Positions 8,331 through 16,132 of a stretch of 44,614 bases of DNA are shown in pieces. Numbering within the stretch: position 1 is the stretch's first letter; each line of letters starts with the position of its first letter. A program made the translations under genes and the position numbers. This stretch comes from Dinoroseobacter sp042096155 (GTDB lineage: Bacteria > Pseudomonadota > Alphaproteobacteria > Rhodobacterales > Rhodobacteraceae). Below the pieces are notes generated by a model. That model searched no databases. It was not told the origin of the DNA and saw only the letters and a list, made by a program, of their open reading frames with translations. Location of the stretch: contig JBELMC010000009.1 in the NCBI GenBank assembly GCA_042096155.1, positions 1 through 44,614 of the forward strand. Direction: 5' to 3'.

Positions 8331-8522
8331 AGCGCGCGATATTTTGGTGGCGCGAAAACGCACGCCCAAATGGCCATGACCGCCATCGCCAAGACCCTCC
8401 TCAAAGCCGCCGACAACATCCAGCTGATAGTCAATACGATACAGTTGATGACCTGAGTAATTTCAAAACCCTGTTCCAAGGAAAGGCAAAATTCGTCTCA
8501 AAAGTCTCAGATACCCAAACCG
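8322..8522 (+). repeat. Direct repeat, copy 1 (IS5 3' end)
   Basis: About 200 bp, in the same orientation as 15545-15743. Shared runs include GCGCGATATTTTGG, GCGCGAAAACGCACGCCCAAA, TTTCAAAACCCTGTTCCAAG and CGTCTCAAAAGTCTCAGA. The similarity extends past the transposase stop codon into what should be the IS non-coding end, so this is the 3' end of the same insertion sequence rather than a shared protein domain. No terminal inverted repeat or target duplication could be fixed. Confidence 0.7.
8331..8459 (+). pseudogene. IS5-family transposase, C-terminal end
   Basis: The frame reads ARYFGGAKTHAQMAMTAIA followed by KTLLKAADNIQLI and stops. This is the very end of an IS5-type transposase, the part missing from the fragment at 1-159. 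The upstream catalytic region is absent. The segment and about 65 bp beyond it are repeated at 15545-15743. Confidence 0.75.
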
Positions 8523-8716
8523 GACCAATGACGCAGAGGGCTTTTCATGCGAAAAGATCACACCATCAAAACTTGGGATCAAGCAGGGCCGCCCAATCTC
8601 TTTCAAGAACCTCATGTTGAAAAGGAATGACTTCAAGGTACAGATTAAGAATTGGACATCGGATGTTTATTTTAACGATGCAGTAATAATAGTTTTTTTA
8701 GCAAAGGGTCTTTCGC
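8523..8716 (+). other. Spacer upstream of the 605-residue protein
   Basis: This AT-rich stretch has no supported gene. It ends with AAAGGG at 8703-8708, 8 nt before the ATG at 8717, which is a plausible ribosome binding site. Its promoter was not identified. Confidence 0.35.
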
Positions 8717-10534
8717 ATGCGTTCATTGTTCAGCGTCCTACCGTCACTTTTTTTCATGATTGGAGCCGGGTTCGCCTCTGCTTCCGAGTCAGATTCTTGC
8801 GACACGACTGGATCTCCACGGCTGGGCTCGCCAGGTGATTACTATGCAATCTGCGGCGCAGATGGTCGACGATTTAACCTCCCTCCACAGCGGAACATTA
8901 CTGAGTGTCGAAAACACTGCAAGGCAGTTCGGGCGGGTTCTGTAACTGAAGGTTCCTTGTCATTGCCAGTGGATGACACTGCGACGTTTGCGGTAGACTT
9001 TTATAAAGAAAACAACTGGTTTGAACAAGCAGGCAAGTACGATCCTGGGGAGGCCTATACAGACATCTGGGTTCGCGTGGAAGCAGATACGGTCATTGCG
9101 GACTGTGACAGCCAGACCTTGTTCGGTCGTACCTTGAGGGATTTCTTCGGAAACTCGTATAACAAGAGTGTGACCTTTGCTTTGGCATTCACTCAAGGGT
9201 CGTTTGCAAGGCGCACGGAAGGTTTGGTGGTTCCTGTTTTCACCCTGGTAAAGGATCAAAGCGGAAGCTGCGAGATTGATAGAAATACCATTTCGAACGC
9301 AGCGATCCTTCGATTGAAGTCAAGTTCAACGCCGATTCATGTTACAGGAATATTTACGACGTCAGATCAGACCACTTCGTTCAATGGCATCTCATCAAGA
9401 CTTGCCGGAACGTCGTCGATGGCTACCGCAATAAATGTAGGATTGTCTATCCTAGATACGCCATTGAATGGATTGCTGAACGACGCCGGGCTTACATTCG
9501 TGGACAAAGTGGAGAGCAGAAGCACTACATTGTTGGCGCTGCATCCAAAAGGCATGGCACCTGAGCAGGGCCACAAAGCCGCAGTCCGTTTCGACGCAGT
9601 AACGCGCGATGGTCGTTCACTGGCGGTATCTGTCTATCAGCATAATGTGATCTCCATTGATGGCGGGCTTGGTGAATCAAGCAATCTCCAAGCAGCCTTG
9701 GCCCGGCAAGAACCTCCGTTGTTTGTCGAAAAAGGTTCGGGAGATATCGTTACAATGAGAGCCGCCGGGGATGGCGTCAACTGGCCATCCGTAGGAGCAC
9801 TAAACACTGCAGCCGATTATCGAGCGCTCTGCGCATCAATCAAAACTTTCTCGGCAAACAATCGCCTTTCTGCCGGTGCAGAGAGGGCCTTGCTGAAATT
9901 GGCGAGAGACGGCGAGACGGAAGATTTTTGGAACACGCAAGAAAATAACGGTATTTGCGGCTCTGAGCCTTCGTACGGTTACTGTTATCACAGAAGTGCG
10001 AGCGAAGGTGTACCAAGGCAAAGTCAGATTGGGACAGTATTGCGTAATGCCTTAGGTGAGGTCTCAGATAGATCTGAGCTTGCAGCGAGCAGACGGGACC
10101 TTCACTGGGTGAACGTTGGGGAAGAGTATCGTGGGAGAACAAACTTTCGCGAATTGCGTGCGCGGCTTGACCAATTGTCGGAGTCTAAAAGTGTTTGTTT
10201 CTACTCCCTTGAGACTCCAGATCATGTTTCCGATGAGCTCAGCGAGTCGCGGCGGTCGGAGATCGACAGAACTGGATCCGACCCTCTTTCGTGTGGCGTT
10301 GTTTTCTTCAAAAGCCCTCAAGAAAATGAACCCGGTACGGGCTGGCACGTACTGCAGGTTTTCTCCGAACAAGGCGGACGTTTCGCAGACATCGGAAACC
10401 TCTCGGTGGACATTGATCCGCGTGCCTACCTTAGGTCTGAGGCGCTTGCAAATGCCGCTGCAAAACGGACCCGTGGAAATGAACCCCGGTGTCCTTTGCC
10501 ATTATCTGCGAGCACGCCTAATCCTGGCAACTGA
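8717..10534 (+). CDS. Secreted 605-residue cysteine-containing protein of unknown function
   Basis: I do not recognise a family. The N-terminus is a Sec signal peptide (MRSLFSVLPSLFFMIGAGFA, likely cut around residues 20-23). The mature part has 12 cysteines, four of them clustered at 28, 46, 64 and 68, which suggests disulfides in the periplasm or outside. The rest is mixed, beta-rich-looking sequence with no transmembrane segment, protease triad or nucleotide motif that I can see. The reading frame is uninterrupted, while both sides are dead IS elements (IS481/IS5 left, IS3/IS110 right). It therefore looks like cargo kept under selection or a recent arrival. Composition appears less GC-rich than the TCA genes. 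Confidence 0.8.
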   Translation: MRSLFSVLPSLFFMIGAGFASASESDSCDTTGSPRLGSPGDYYAICGADGRRFNLPPQRNITECRKHCKAVRAGSVTEGSLSLPVDDTATFAVDFYKENNWFEQAGKYDPGEAYTDIWVRVEADTVIADCDSQTLFGRTLRDFFGNSYNKSVTFALAFTQGSFARRTEGLVVPVFTLVKDQSGSCEIDRNTISNAAILRLKSSSTPIHVTGIFTTSDQTTSFNGISSRLAGTSSMATAINVGLSILDTPLNGLLNDAGLTFVDKVESRSTTLLALHPKGMAPEQGHKAAVRFDAVTRDGRSLAVSVYQHNVISIDGGLGESSNLQAALARQEPPLFVEKGSGDIVTMRAAGDGVNWPSVGALNTAADYRALCASIKTFSANNRLSAGAERALLKLARDGETEDFWNTQENNGICGSEPSYGYCYHRSASEGVPRQSQIGTVLRNALGEVSDRSELAASRRDLHWVNVGEEYRGRTNFRELRARLDQLSESKSVCFYSLETPDHVSDELSESRRSEIDRTGSDPLSCGVVFFKSPQENEPGTGWHVLQVFSEQGGRFADIGNLSVDIDPRAYLRSEALANAAAKRTRGNEPRCPLPLSASTPNPGN

Positions 10535-10569
10535 GAGTTAGAGGGCGTGCAGCTCAATAGGTTTGATAG

Positions 10570-11097
10570 CTTGGGGCGACGAACAGGGCCTATATCGCGC
10601 CGGGATCGCTTTGGGAGAACAGATATTGTGAAAGCTTCAATGCCTGGTTCCGCGACGAGCCGCTCAAGTGAGAAATCTGCTACAGCCTAAGAGCGGCGCA
10701 AATCCTGATCGCGCAATGGCGCGTTCACGACACCACCGTCAGGCCTCATTCACGCGCCGTTCCAGCAAGTGGATGGGACAGCAGATGATCCTTGGTGGAC
10801 GCGCAACTCTGCGCTCCGCGATCTTCATGCCAGCTCGCGTCGCGATCCGCTTCAACGCCGACCTCAAGCGCAAGTCCCACCAGCTCAACGAACGTGGAAA
10901 GGCATCGAAGCTCGCTATCACCGCGATCATGCGCAAGCTCGTCTTGCTCGCCAACACGTTGCTACGCCACGGTCGGAAATGGGCCGAACGACCCGCTGGA
11001 CCAAGACGGATACTGCCGCCCGCCCGCGCCCGAAAGCATCGTTCCGATGGACCCAAGGCCCACGATGCACCAACAATCAAACCAGACCAACCGATGA
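10570..11097 (+). pseudogene. IS3-family transposase (OrfB) C-terminal part, interrupted
   Basis: From 10570 the frame reads AYIAPGSLWENRYCESFNA, then WFRDEPLK, a TGA stop, EICYSLRAAQILIAQWRVH and TTVRPHS. This is the end of an IS3 integrase core, with the catalytic Glu in ENRYCESFNA. It breaks at about 10745-10755 and resumes at about 11008 as GYCRPPAPESIVPMDPRPTM, ending with a stop at 11097. In intact relatives the two parts join as RPHSALGYRPPAPE. The insert between them is an IS110 fragment. Confidence 0.8.
10743..10997 (+). pseudogene. IS110-family transposase C-terminal fragment inside the IS3 remnant
   Basis: The segment encodes SFTRRSSKWMGQQM, GGRATLRSAIFMPARVAIRF, then KASKLAITAIMRKLVLLAN and HGRKWAERPA. 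These match the C-terminal Transposase_20 region of IS110-type enzymes up to their normal end. The N-terminal DEDD part is missing. It lies exactly between the two halves of an IS3 transposase, so it arrived after that element, or was joined by deletion. Confidence 0.75.
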
Positions 11098-11449
11098 GCG
11101 CACGCCAGCGACACGCAATGCCATGCTTGTGCTGATCGATGCAAAACGGCGGGGTCGAAGGAAAATGCTTGGCCCGCTTGATCCGAGCGATAGCATGAAA
11201 GCCGCCAAAGCGGCGGGCGCTTCTCTTCGACTTTAAGTGTCCCGGCTTCAATCATGCGCCCGGCGGCGTTCGAGCGGAGGGAATCGGCACAGGGCGAATG
11301 GCCAAAGATCGACGGCGCGAACAGCATGCAAGCGATCATTCAGATCATTGCATTTGTTGACGCTATAAAAAAGGTCGTAAATTTGGAATGTTTGAGGTTG
11401 CAGTTTGTGATACTGAATGGCCATCATCTGTTGATTTTGAAAGACCCGT
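11098..11449 (+). other. Non-coding stretch between IS debris and the dipeptidase region
   Basis: About 350 bases. Short open frames on both strands (for example 11248-11571 minus) have no family resemblance. I see no hairpin with a T-run and no convincing promoter. Confidence 0.4.
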
Positions 11450-11851
11450 GTGATGTCGCCTCCTAAATTGAACGACCTGGTTGGAGACTGGGTGGCGGGT
11501 AAATCCCAAATTGAAAACCGCAATCCGTCGGATCTCGGCGACCGTGAGGATATCTTCGCGCAAGCCAACACCGCCCAACTTGCGGCTGCGCTCGACCACT
11601 TCCGTCAGGCTCAGCTGGACTGGGCAGCCTCTGAGATCGTCATCCAGAATCCTGCCCGAGCGCCAGATGTCCGCCGAAACACTCCATTGGGCTGCGATAT
11701 AATCAACATGCCCATCGACAGGGGAGAATATGACGTTGCATTCGACAGGCGCGGCCAAAGCTCTTATGATCCGAGGCGGCCAGGACAAGCCGCGCGCGTT
11801 TTCAACACGATGGTGAAGGCGGCTTACATGGCCTCGGGAGCGCTACAGTGA
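11450..11851 (+). pseudogene. Chimeric remnant: aldehyde dehydrogenase N-terminus joined to an unknown C-terminus
   Basis: This is an open frame of 133 codons. Residues ~7-67 (LVGDWVAG, IENRNPSDLGD, FAQANTAQLAAALD, AQLDWAA) match the first ~65 residues of an aldehyde dehydrogenase of the ketoglutarate-semialdehyde type, with no catalytic domain. From about residue 70 the sequence (APDVRRNTPLGCDIINMPI and on to VFNTMVKAAYMASGALQ) is something else that I do not recognise. Its TGA overlaps the dipeptidase ATG, a normal operon junction. The tail is thus probably the true end of the gene that preceded the dipeptidase, and a deletion fused it to the dehydrogenase start. It is probably not functional. 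Confidence 0.55.
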
Positions 11852-12837
11852 TGCGAATAGACAACCTGCAATACGCCAACTGGTCAGAAAAGATCTTTCA
11901 GCAGATGCGTGAAGGTGGGGTCGACGCGGTCCATGCGACAATTTCGTATCATGAAAACTTTCGCGAAACGGTTTTGAATTTTGAGCAATGGAACAGCTGG
12001 TTCGCGCAATATCCCGACCTTATTATCAAGGGCCAATGGGCCAGCGACGTGGACCGGGCCCGGGCCGAAGGCAAGACTGCGATATTCTTTGGGTTTCAGA
12101 ACCCAAGCCCGATTGAAGACGATATTGGTTTGGTCGAGATCGTCCATGCATTAGGTGCCCGCTTCATGCAGTTGACCTATAACAATCAATCTTTATTGGC
12201 CACGGGCTGCTACGAGGCCGAAGACACCGGGATCACCCGCATGGGCAAACAGGTGATCCGCGAAATGAACCGCGTCGGGCTGGTCATCGACATGAGCCAC
12301 TCGGCGGATCGTTCGACCATCGAGGCGGCCGACCTGTCGGAGCGTCCCATTTCGATCACCCATGCCAACCCGCATGAATGGTGCCCAGCCCGGCGCAACA
12401 AGAAAGACGATGTGATCCGAGCGGTGACCTCGAACGGGGGGATGCTGGGTTTTTCTATCTATCCCCATCATCTTCTGGGCAAGACCGATTGCACATTGGA
12501 AAGTTTTTGTGAAATGATCGCGCGCACCGCAGAAAAATTTGGTGCCGCGCATTTGGGCCTTGGGACAGATCTGTGCCAGGATCATCCTGACTCAGTGGTC
12601 GAATGGATGCGCGTTGGCCGGTGGAGCAAGGAAATCGACTATGGCGAGGGCTCGGCGGCCGCGCCCGGTTTCCCACCCATGCCGACATGGTTCCAAGACA
12701 ATCGCGATTTCGACACCGTTGAGGGCGGCTTGCGCGCCGTGGGCTTGTCAGATTGCGAAATTGCCGGGATCATGGGAGACAATTGGCACCGTTTTTACGC
12801 TGAGAACTTTACGCCCTTGGACAAAAAGGAGGGATGA
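11851..12837 (+). CDS. M19-type (membrane/renal) dipeptidase family protein
   Basis: This 328-residue protein shows family landmarks: GGVDAVHATISYHENFRETV, FFGFQNPSPIEDDI, RFMQLTYNNQSLLATG, VIDMSHSADRSTIEA with the metal-site His, SITHANPH, GLGTDLCQDHP and NWHRFY. It belongs to the soluble branch found in methylamine/betaine-type catabolic clusters rather than to a secreted peptidase, since no signal peptide is seen. The true substrate is unknown. ATG at 11851 is preferred over GTG at 11848 because it overlaps the upstream TGA. It is followed after 1 nt by the 564-residue gene, with which it is probably co-translated. Confidence 0.8.
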   Translation: MRIDNLQYANWSEKIFQQMREGGVDAVHATISYHENFRETVLNFEQWNSWFAQYPDLIIKGQWASDVDRARAEGKTAIFFGFQNPSPIEDDIGLVEIVHALGARFMQLTYNNQSLLATGCYEAEDTGITRMGKQVIREMNRVGLVIDMSHSADRSTIEAADLSERPISITHANPHEWCPARRNKKDDVIRAVTSNGGMLGFSIYPHHLLGKTDCTLESFCEMIARTAEKFGAAHLGLGTDLCQDHPDSVVEWMRVGRWSKEIDYGEGSAAAPGFPPMPTWFQDNRDFDTVEGGLRAVGLSDCEIAGIMGDNWHRFYAENFTPLDKKEG

Positions 12838-12838
12838 A

Positions 12839-14533
12839 ATGACGCCAGAGCTTTCCAATGCGCCAAACGTCGCCTTACGAGATCCTGGAATCGTGATGCG
12901 GTTGGAGCGTCTGGGCTCGTTTCATCAGTCCAGGCTGTCATTCATGCGGACCCTTGTTCGGCGGATGACCCGCGAAGCTTGGACATTTTCTCGGCCGATA
13001 TTCGATATCGATGCATCGGGAGTGGGTCACGCTGTATATTGTGCGCATACGCCCGATCGAACCTATTCGTTGGTGGCATTCGCGCATGATCTTCCTTGCG
13101 AAAAACGATCAGACCGGGTGATCGCCGAAGCTTGGGACAGCACGTTTACTTTGTTTGATGGTGTGCCAACACAGGCCGATATTGAACGTCTGCGCCAAAA
13201 TATTCCATATCAGGAAGCAGGCCGTGTGACTGAGACCGAACTTTCGGTGTCACGTGCCAACCGGTCGGTCCGACTATGGGCGCATGTGGTCGAGGCCTTG
13301 GCAGACGGGCGCCAACCCGACCAGGCCGAGCTGTCCAAGGTCGGCTATCTGATGCGCACCACTGCAGTTTATGGTTCAGGTAAGCTGGGCGCTGCGGATC
13401 GCGAGACAATTGCCACGCGCCCTGAATTCGCCGCTCCGTTCCAGGTTGAAATGCTGTCTGTGTTTTTGACCCGCACATATGTGCGTGATTTGGTTCAACA
13501 TATGGCAAATTTGCGCGGCCAGGGCCGAGCTGTCACCCTTGACCCAGCCCTTGCGCGCAGCTTGGGTATTGGCAATTCAACTGGACTTGGGATGGCGCCT
13601 TTCCTGTTGAACCACCCCATATTGTTCAACAACTGGGTGGTCGCACGTGAAACGGCGATTGCGCGTGTGCGCGCTTTGCCTGTGGCGTCCGCCACCGAAA
13701 TTTGCCAGTTTCAAGACCTGCTGTCGCGCACTCGGCTTTCGGCCGATTTGTGGCGATCCGAACATCCTGTTCAGGTCCTTAAACTGGATCGCCTGCGACC
13801 AGATCTGGCGAAATTAGAAAGCCAAGCGGCGGTTTTAAACCCGGATTACCCTTGGGATACCTTATTGCGCTGGGCCGAGGGTGAGCTGGGCGTCGATGCG
13901 CAGGAATGCTTGGCTTCGTTGATCCTCGAACCTTACGGCGCCTTGGTCGATGACCTGACCAACCAAATGTCGGACAAGGATTGGGGCGCATTTCGCATTG
14001 ATGGGGCAATGCGGATCGGCGCGCTCAGCGAGATTTTGCAGCGCGCTTATAGCTGGGTTTGTGATATAGACTGGGCGGCCAAAGCCCATTGCGCCCGGGC
14101 TTGGTATGTTTCGGAAGAAAAGCTAGAGCCGCGTTTGGGCGAACGGTTTGACGAGCCTATTGCCGCATACGAGCAGCCTTTGGCTCCGGGTCGGGACGCA
14201 GCCGCGCTGATGACGGCTTTGGTCTCTTGGCCCAGCGATAAATCCGTTGCTGCTTTTTTGCTGCGTCATCCCGAGCATCGCCATATTGTACGCCGGGCGC
14301 AAATCGTTGCCAAAGCGCCGTATGCCGAGATACGTGACAATACCATCAGTGCAGATCTGCTTCCAATCGACATGCTGCGATGTAAACTGGCATTTTTTGG
14401 CGCAGCCCATTTTGACCCGCGATCTGACAGGTGGGTTCGAATCTGTCTGTTTGGAAATGCGCCCTATCCAGAAGAGCTGACCACCGCGTCAGATGATTGG
14501 CCCTATCCGCCCAAGGTTTCCCTCTGTCAATGA
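12839..14533 (+). CDS. Uncharacterised 564-residue protein, operon partner of the dipeptidase
   Basis: I do not recognise a domain. The protein is soluble-looking with no signal peptide and is largely helical in appearance (RLERLGSFHQSRLSFMRTLVRRM; EMLSVFLTRTYVRDLVQHM). Conserved-looking blocks are GNSTGLGMAPFLLNHPILFNNWV and AHCARAWYVSEEKLEPRLGERF. The start at 12839 is set by AAAAAGGAGGG ending 5 nt before it and by the dipeptidase stop 1 nt upstream; a longer frame reaching back to 12539 overlaps the dipeptidase and is not credible. The gene overlaps the next one by ATGA. Proteins of this kind appear from memory to travel with M19-type dipeptidases and DUF3726 proteins in alphaproteobacteria; that is recollection, not a search. 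Confidence 0.8.
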   Translation: MTPELSNAPNVALRDPGIVMRLERLGSFHQSRLSFMRTLVRRMTREAWTFSRPIFDIDASGVGHAVYCAHTPDRTYSLVAFAHDLPCEKRSDRVIAEAWDSTFTLFDGVPTQADIERLRQNIPYQEAGRVTETELSVSRANRSVRLWAHVVEALADGRQPDQAELSKVGYLMRTTAVYGSGKLGAADRETIATRPEFAAPFQVEMLSVFLTRTYVRDLVQHMANLRGQGRAVTLDPALARSLGIGNSTGLGMAPFLLNHPILFNNWVVARETAIARVRALPVASATEICQFQDLLSRTRLSADLWRSEHPVQVLKLDRLRPDLAKLESQAAVLNPDYPWDTLLRWAEGELGVDAQECLASLILEPYGALVDDLTNQMSDKDWGAFRIDGAMRIGALSEILQRAYSWVCDIDWAAKAHCARAWYVSEEKLEPRLGERFDEPIAAYEQPLAPGRDAAALMTALVSWPSDKSVAAFLLRHPEHRHIVRRAQIVAKAPYAEIRDNTISADLLPIDMLRCKLAFFGAAHFDPRSDRWVRICLFGNAPYPEELTTASDDWPYPPKVSLCQ

Positions 14534-15180
14534 GCCAATCTCTCAATGAAATTGAGGGCTTGGCCAAGAAAGCTGCACGTGGCGCTGGCCGGGCGTGGGG
14601 CATCGCGGAAGAGGCTGGGAAGGCCACACGCTGGTTGGAAAGCTTTGGGCTGCCGGGTGGTGCTGCACTTGCCGGATTATTGGATCTGACAGATGGCATC
14701 GCCCCAGACACGATTGCTCCAAGCGGTCTGACACGCCCTTGGCACGCGCCTGCAGGCCTGCTTTGTCCGCTTGCAGCTGGTGCGACCCTAACGGATAGCG
14801 CAGATCAGTTGGCCGGTGGTGCGATACTCGAGTTGCAAAGCCTGAGCCACCCTGTGTTGATCGCGCCATTTGTGGCTTGGTCTGCTGCGTATTTGCGCCA
14901 ACCTATCGGCCTGAATTGGCGGAATGTTTCTATACAAACAGACGGTTTTGGGGTTTGGATCGATGACCCATATCAGTTGGTTGCCGCCTGCGACGTTGTC
15001 ACAGTTACCTGCGGTGTCACCAGAGTTCAGCGGGCCACATTTTCCCCGCCGAGTCACAGAGGTCAAATAGATTCCTCCGCTTGGGATCGCTTGGCCAACT
15101 TCGCCGCCCGGACCTATGCCCCCGCAACTGAACAGTCACGCGCCTTGGGCGCTGGCGCGGGCGCAACTGATAATGATTAG
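14530..15180 (+). CDS. DUF3726-like protein
   Basis: This 216-residue protein begins SLNEIEGLAKKAARGAGRA followed by WGIAEEAGKATRWLE, which I recognise as the start of the DUF3726 family. No function is known for it. It contains small-residue-rich stretches (LPGGAALAGLLDLTDGIAP; LLCPLAAGATLTDSADQL) but no clear membrane helix. ATG at 14530 overlaps the upstream stop (ATGA), so translation is coupled and the three proteins probably act together. IS5 debris begins right after its stop codon. Confidence 0.75.
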   Translation: MSQSLNEIEGLAKKAARGAGRAWGIAEEAGKATRWLESFGLPGGAALAGLLDLTDGIAPDTIAPSGLTRPWHAPAGLLCPLAAGATLTDSADQLAGGAILELQSLSHPVLIAPFVAWSAAYLRQPIGLNWRNVSIQTDGFGVWIDDPYQLVAACDVVTVTCGVTRVQRATFSPPSHRGQIDSSAWDRLANFAARTYAPATEQSRALGAGAGATDND

Positions 15181-15189
15181 GGTCAGGGC

Positions 15190-15405
15190 TCATAAGCAAT
15201 AGATGACGGTTGCGGCGAGTGCGATTGCCGTGGGTAAGACCTTGCGGTAACGGTCACAGAGAGTTGCGCCCCGTCGCCCGTCTTTCAGCCTGTTGAACAT
15301 GATCTCGATGCGGTTACGCAGTTTGAATCTGCGTTTGAAGACCCCTGCAGAATTCGTCGATTCCCCATCGGGCAGGTCAATAGGCGGATCAAGCAGGGTC
15401 TGCAT
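15190..15405 (-). pseudogene. IS5-family transposase C-terminal fragment (second subgroup)
   Basis: The minus strand encodes SAGVFKRRFKLRNRIEIMFNR followed by LKDGRRGATLCDRYRKVL and AIALAATVIYCL, then a stop. This is the well-conserved end of another IS5 subgroup (RNRIEIMFGRLKDWRR...IALAATVI). The N-terminal two thirds are absent. It abuts, tail to tail, a fragment of the other IS5 type on the plus strand. A shred of the same element lies at 459-499. Confidence 0.8.
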
Positions 15406-15407
15406 CG

Positions 15408-15677
15408 GTGCAAATTGCGATCACGGTTCGCACGACGAGGCGATGGGCCCATGATGCTGTTCTGCTGTCTGCTGCTGGGCCAGTGTCTGGACTGTCGGAT
15501 CAAAAGCTGGAGAATCACCTCAAGGTTCGGCTGGATGTCATGCGGCTCGCAGAGCGCGATATTTTGGCAGCGCGAAAACGCACGCCCAAAGGGGCCATGA
15601 CCGCCATCGCTAAGACCCTTCTCAACGCCGCCGACAACATCCAACTGACAGTCAATCCGATACAACTGATCGCCTGA
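15408..15677 (+). pseudogene. IS5-family transposase with internal deletion
   Basis: This open frame of 89 codons looks like a gene but is a deletion derivative. Residues ~28-48 (GLSDQKLENHLKVRLDVMRL) are the N-terminal signature. The sequence then jumps directly to the C-terminal end. It passes through RDILAARKRTPKG, a frame-shifted reading of the ARYFGLAKTHAQ block, and an indel restores the right frame at MTAIAKTLLNAADNIQLT. The whole catalytic core is missing. The first part is the inverted homologue of 165-430; the second part is the repeat of 8331-8459. Confidence 0.75.
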
Positions 15678-15743
15678 GTGGTTTCAAAACCCTGTTCCAA
15701 GGGAGGGCCAAATCCGTCTCAAAAGTCTCAGAAATCCAAACTG
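15545..15743 (+). repeat. Direct repeat, copy 2 (IS5 3' end)
   Basis: Partner of 8322-8522, about 7.2 kb away in the same orientation, covering the transposase 3' end and the non-coding tail. Recombination between the two copies would delete or circularise the secreted-protein gene and the dipeptidase operon. Confidence 0.7.
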
Positions 15744-15811
15744 TACTACTTACGCGGGGGTCTTAACAACAAGATCGATGGGCCCTCTGAATTGACAGCA
15801 AAGTGAGCCTA

Positions 15812-16132
15812 ATGCCCAAATCAAGTCTTCAACTGAAAATCACGCGGCCGCTCAGAGGTCTTTACAAACGCATCACGAAGTTTGAGACGCATTGGTTGCC
15901 CGGTTTGAGCCAAGCCGGCAAGACCGTCGTCGTGATCCAATAGACCGTGCTTTATGTCCTCGCGCTGACCCTGCGGTTCGAAATTAGACCGGAGAGTGTC
16001 GGGTTCTGGCTGATTTCGACGATGACAGCGGCCATCGGCGTTGCCTTCCAGCATTTTGTCATGACGCGTTCTAGCCTGGCGCTGAGGTGGCTCGTAGGGA
16101 TCACACGTGCCGATCCACCATCATATGTTTAA
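15812..16132 (+). pseudogene. Broken ORF with one in-frame stop, unknown membrane-like protein
   Basis: From ATG at 15812 the frame runs 43 codons (MPKSSLQLKITRPLRGLYKR and on), meets TAG at 15941, then continues open with a hydrophobic stretch (VLYVLALTLRF; FWLISTMTAAIGVAFQHFVM) to 16132, overlapping the end of sdhB. One base change would join it into 106 codons. The family is not recognised. It could be a decayed gene, or chance; the hydrophobic second half favours a real former gene. Confidence 0.35.

Noticed and set aside
8160..8456. 98-codon open frame as a new gene
   Set aside because: Its parts belong to two different dead transposases (IS481-type and IS5-type) joined at about 8330.
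12539..12838. N-terminal extension of the 564-residue protein by 100 codons
   Set aside because: It overlaps the dipeptidase gene out of frame, and a strong AGGAGG-type site lies directly before the ATG at 12839.
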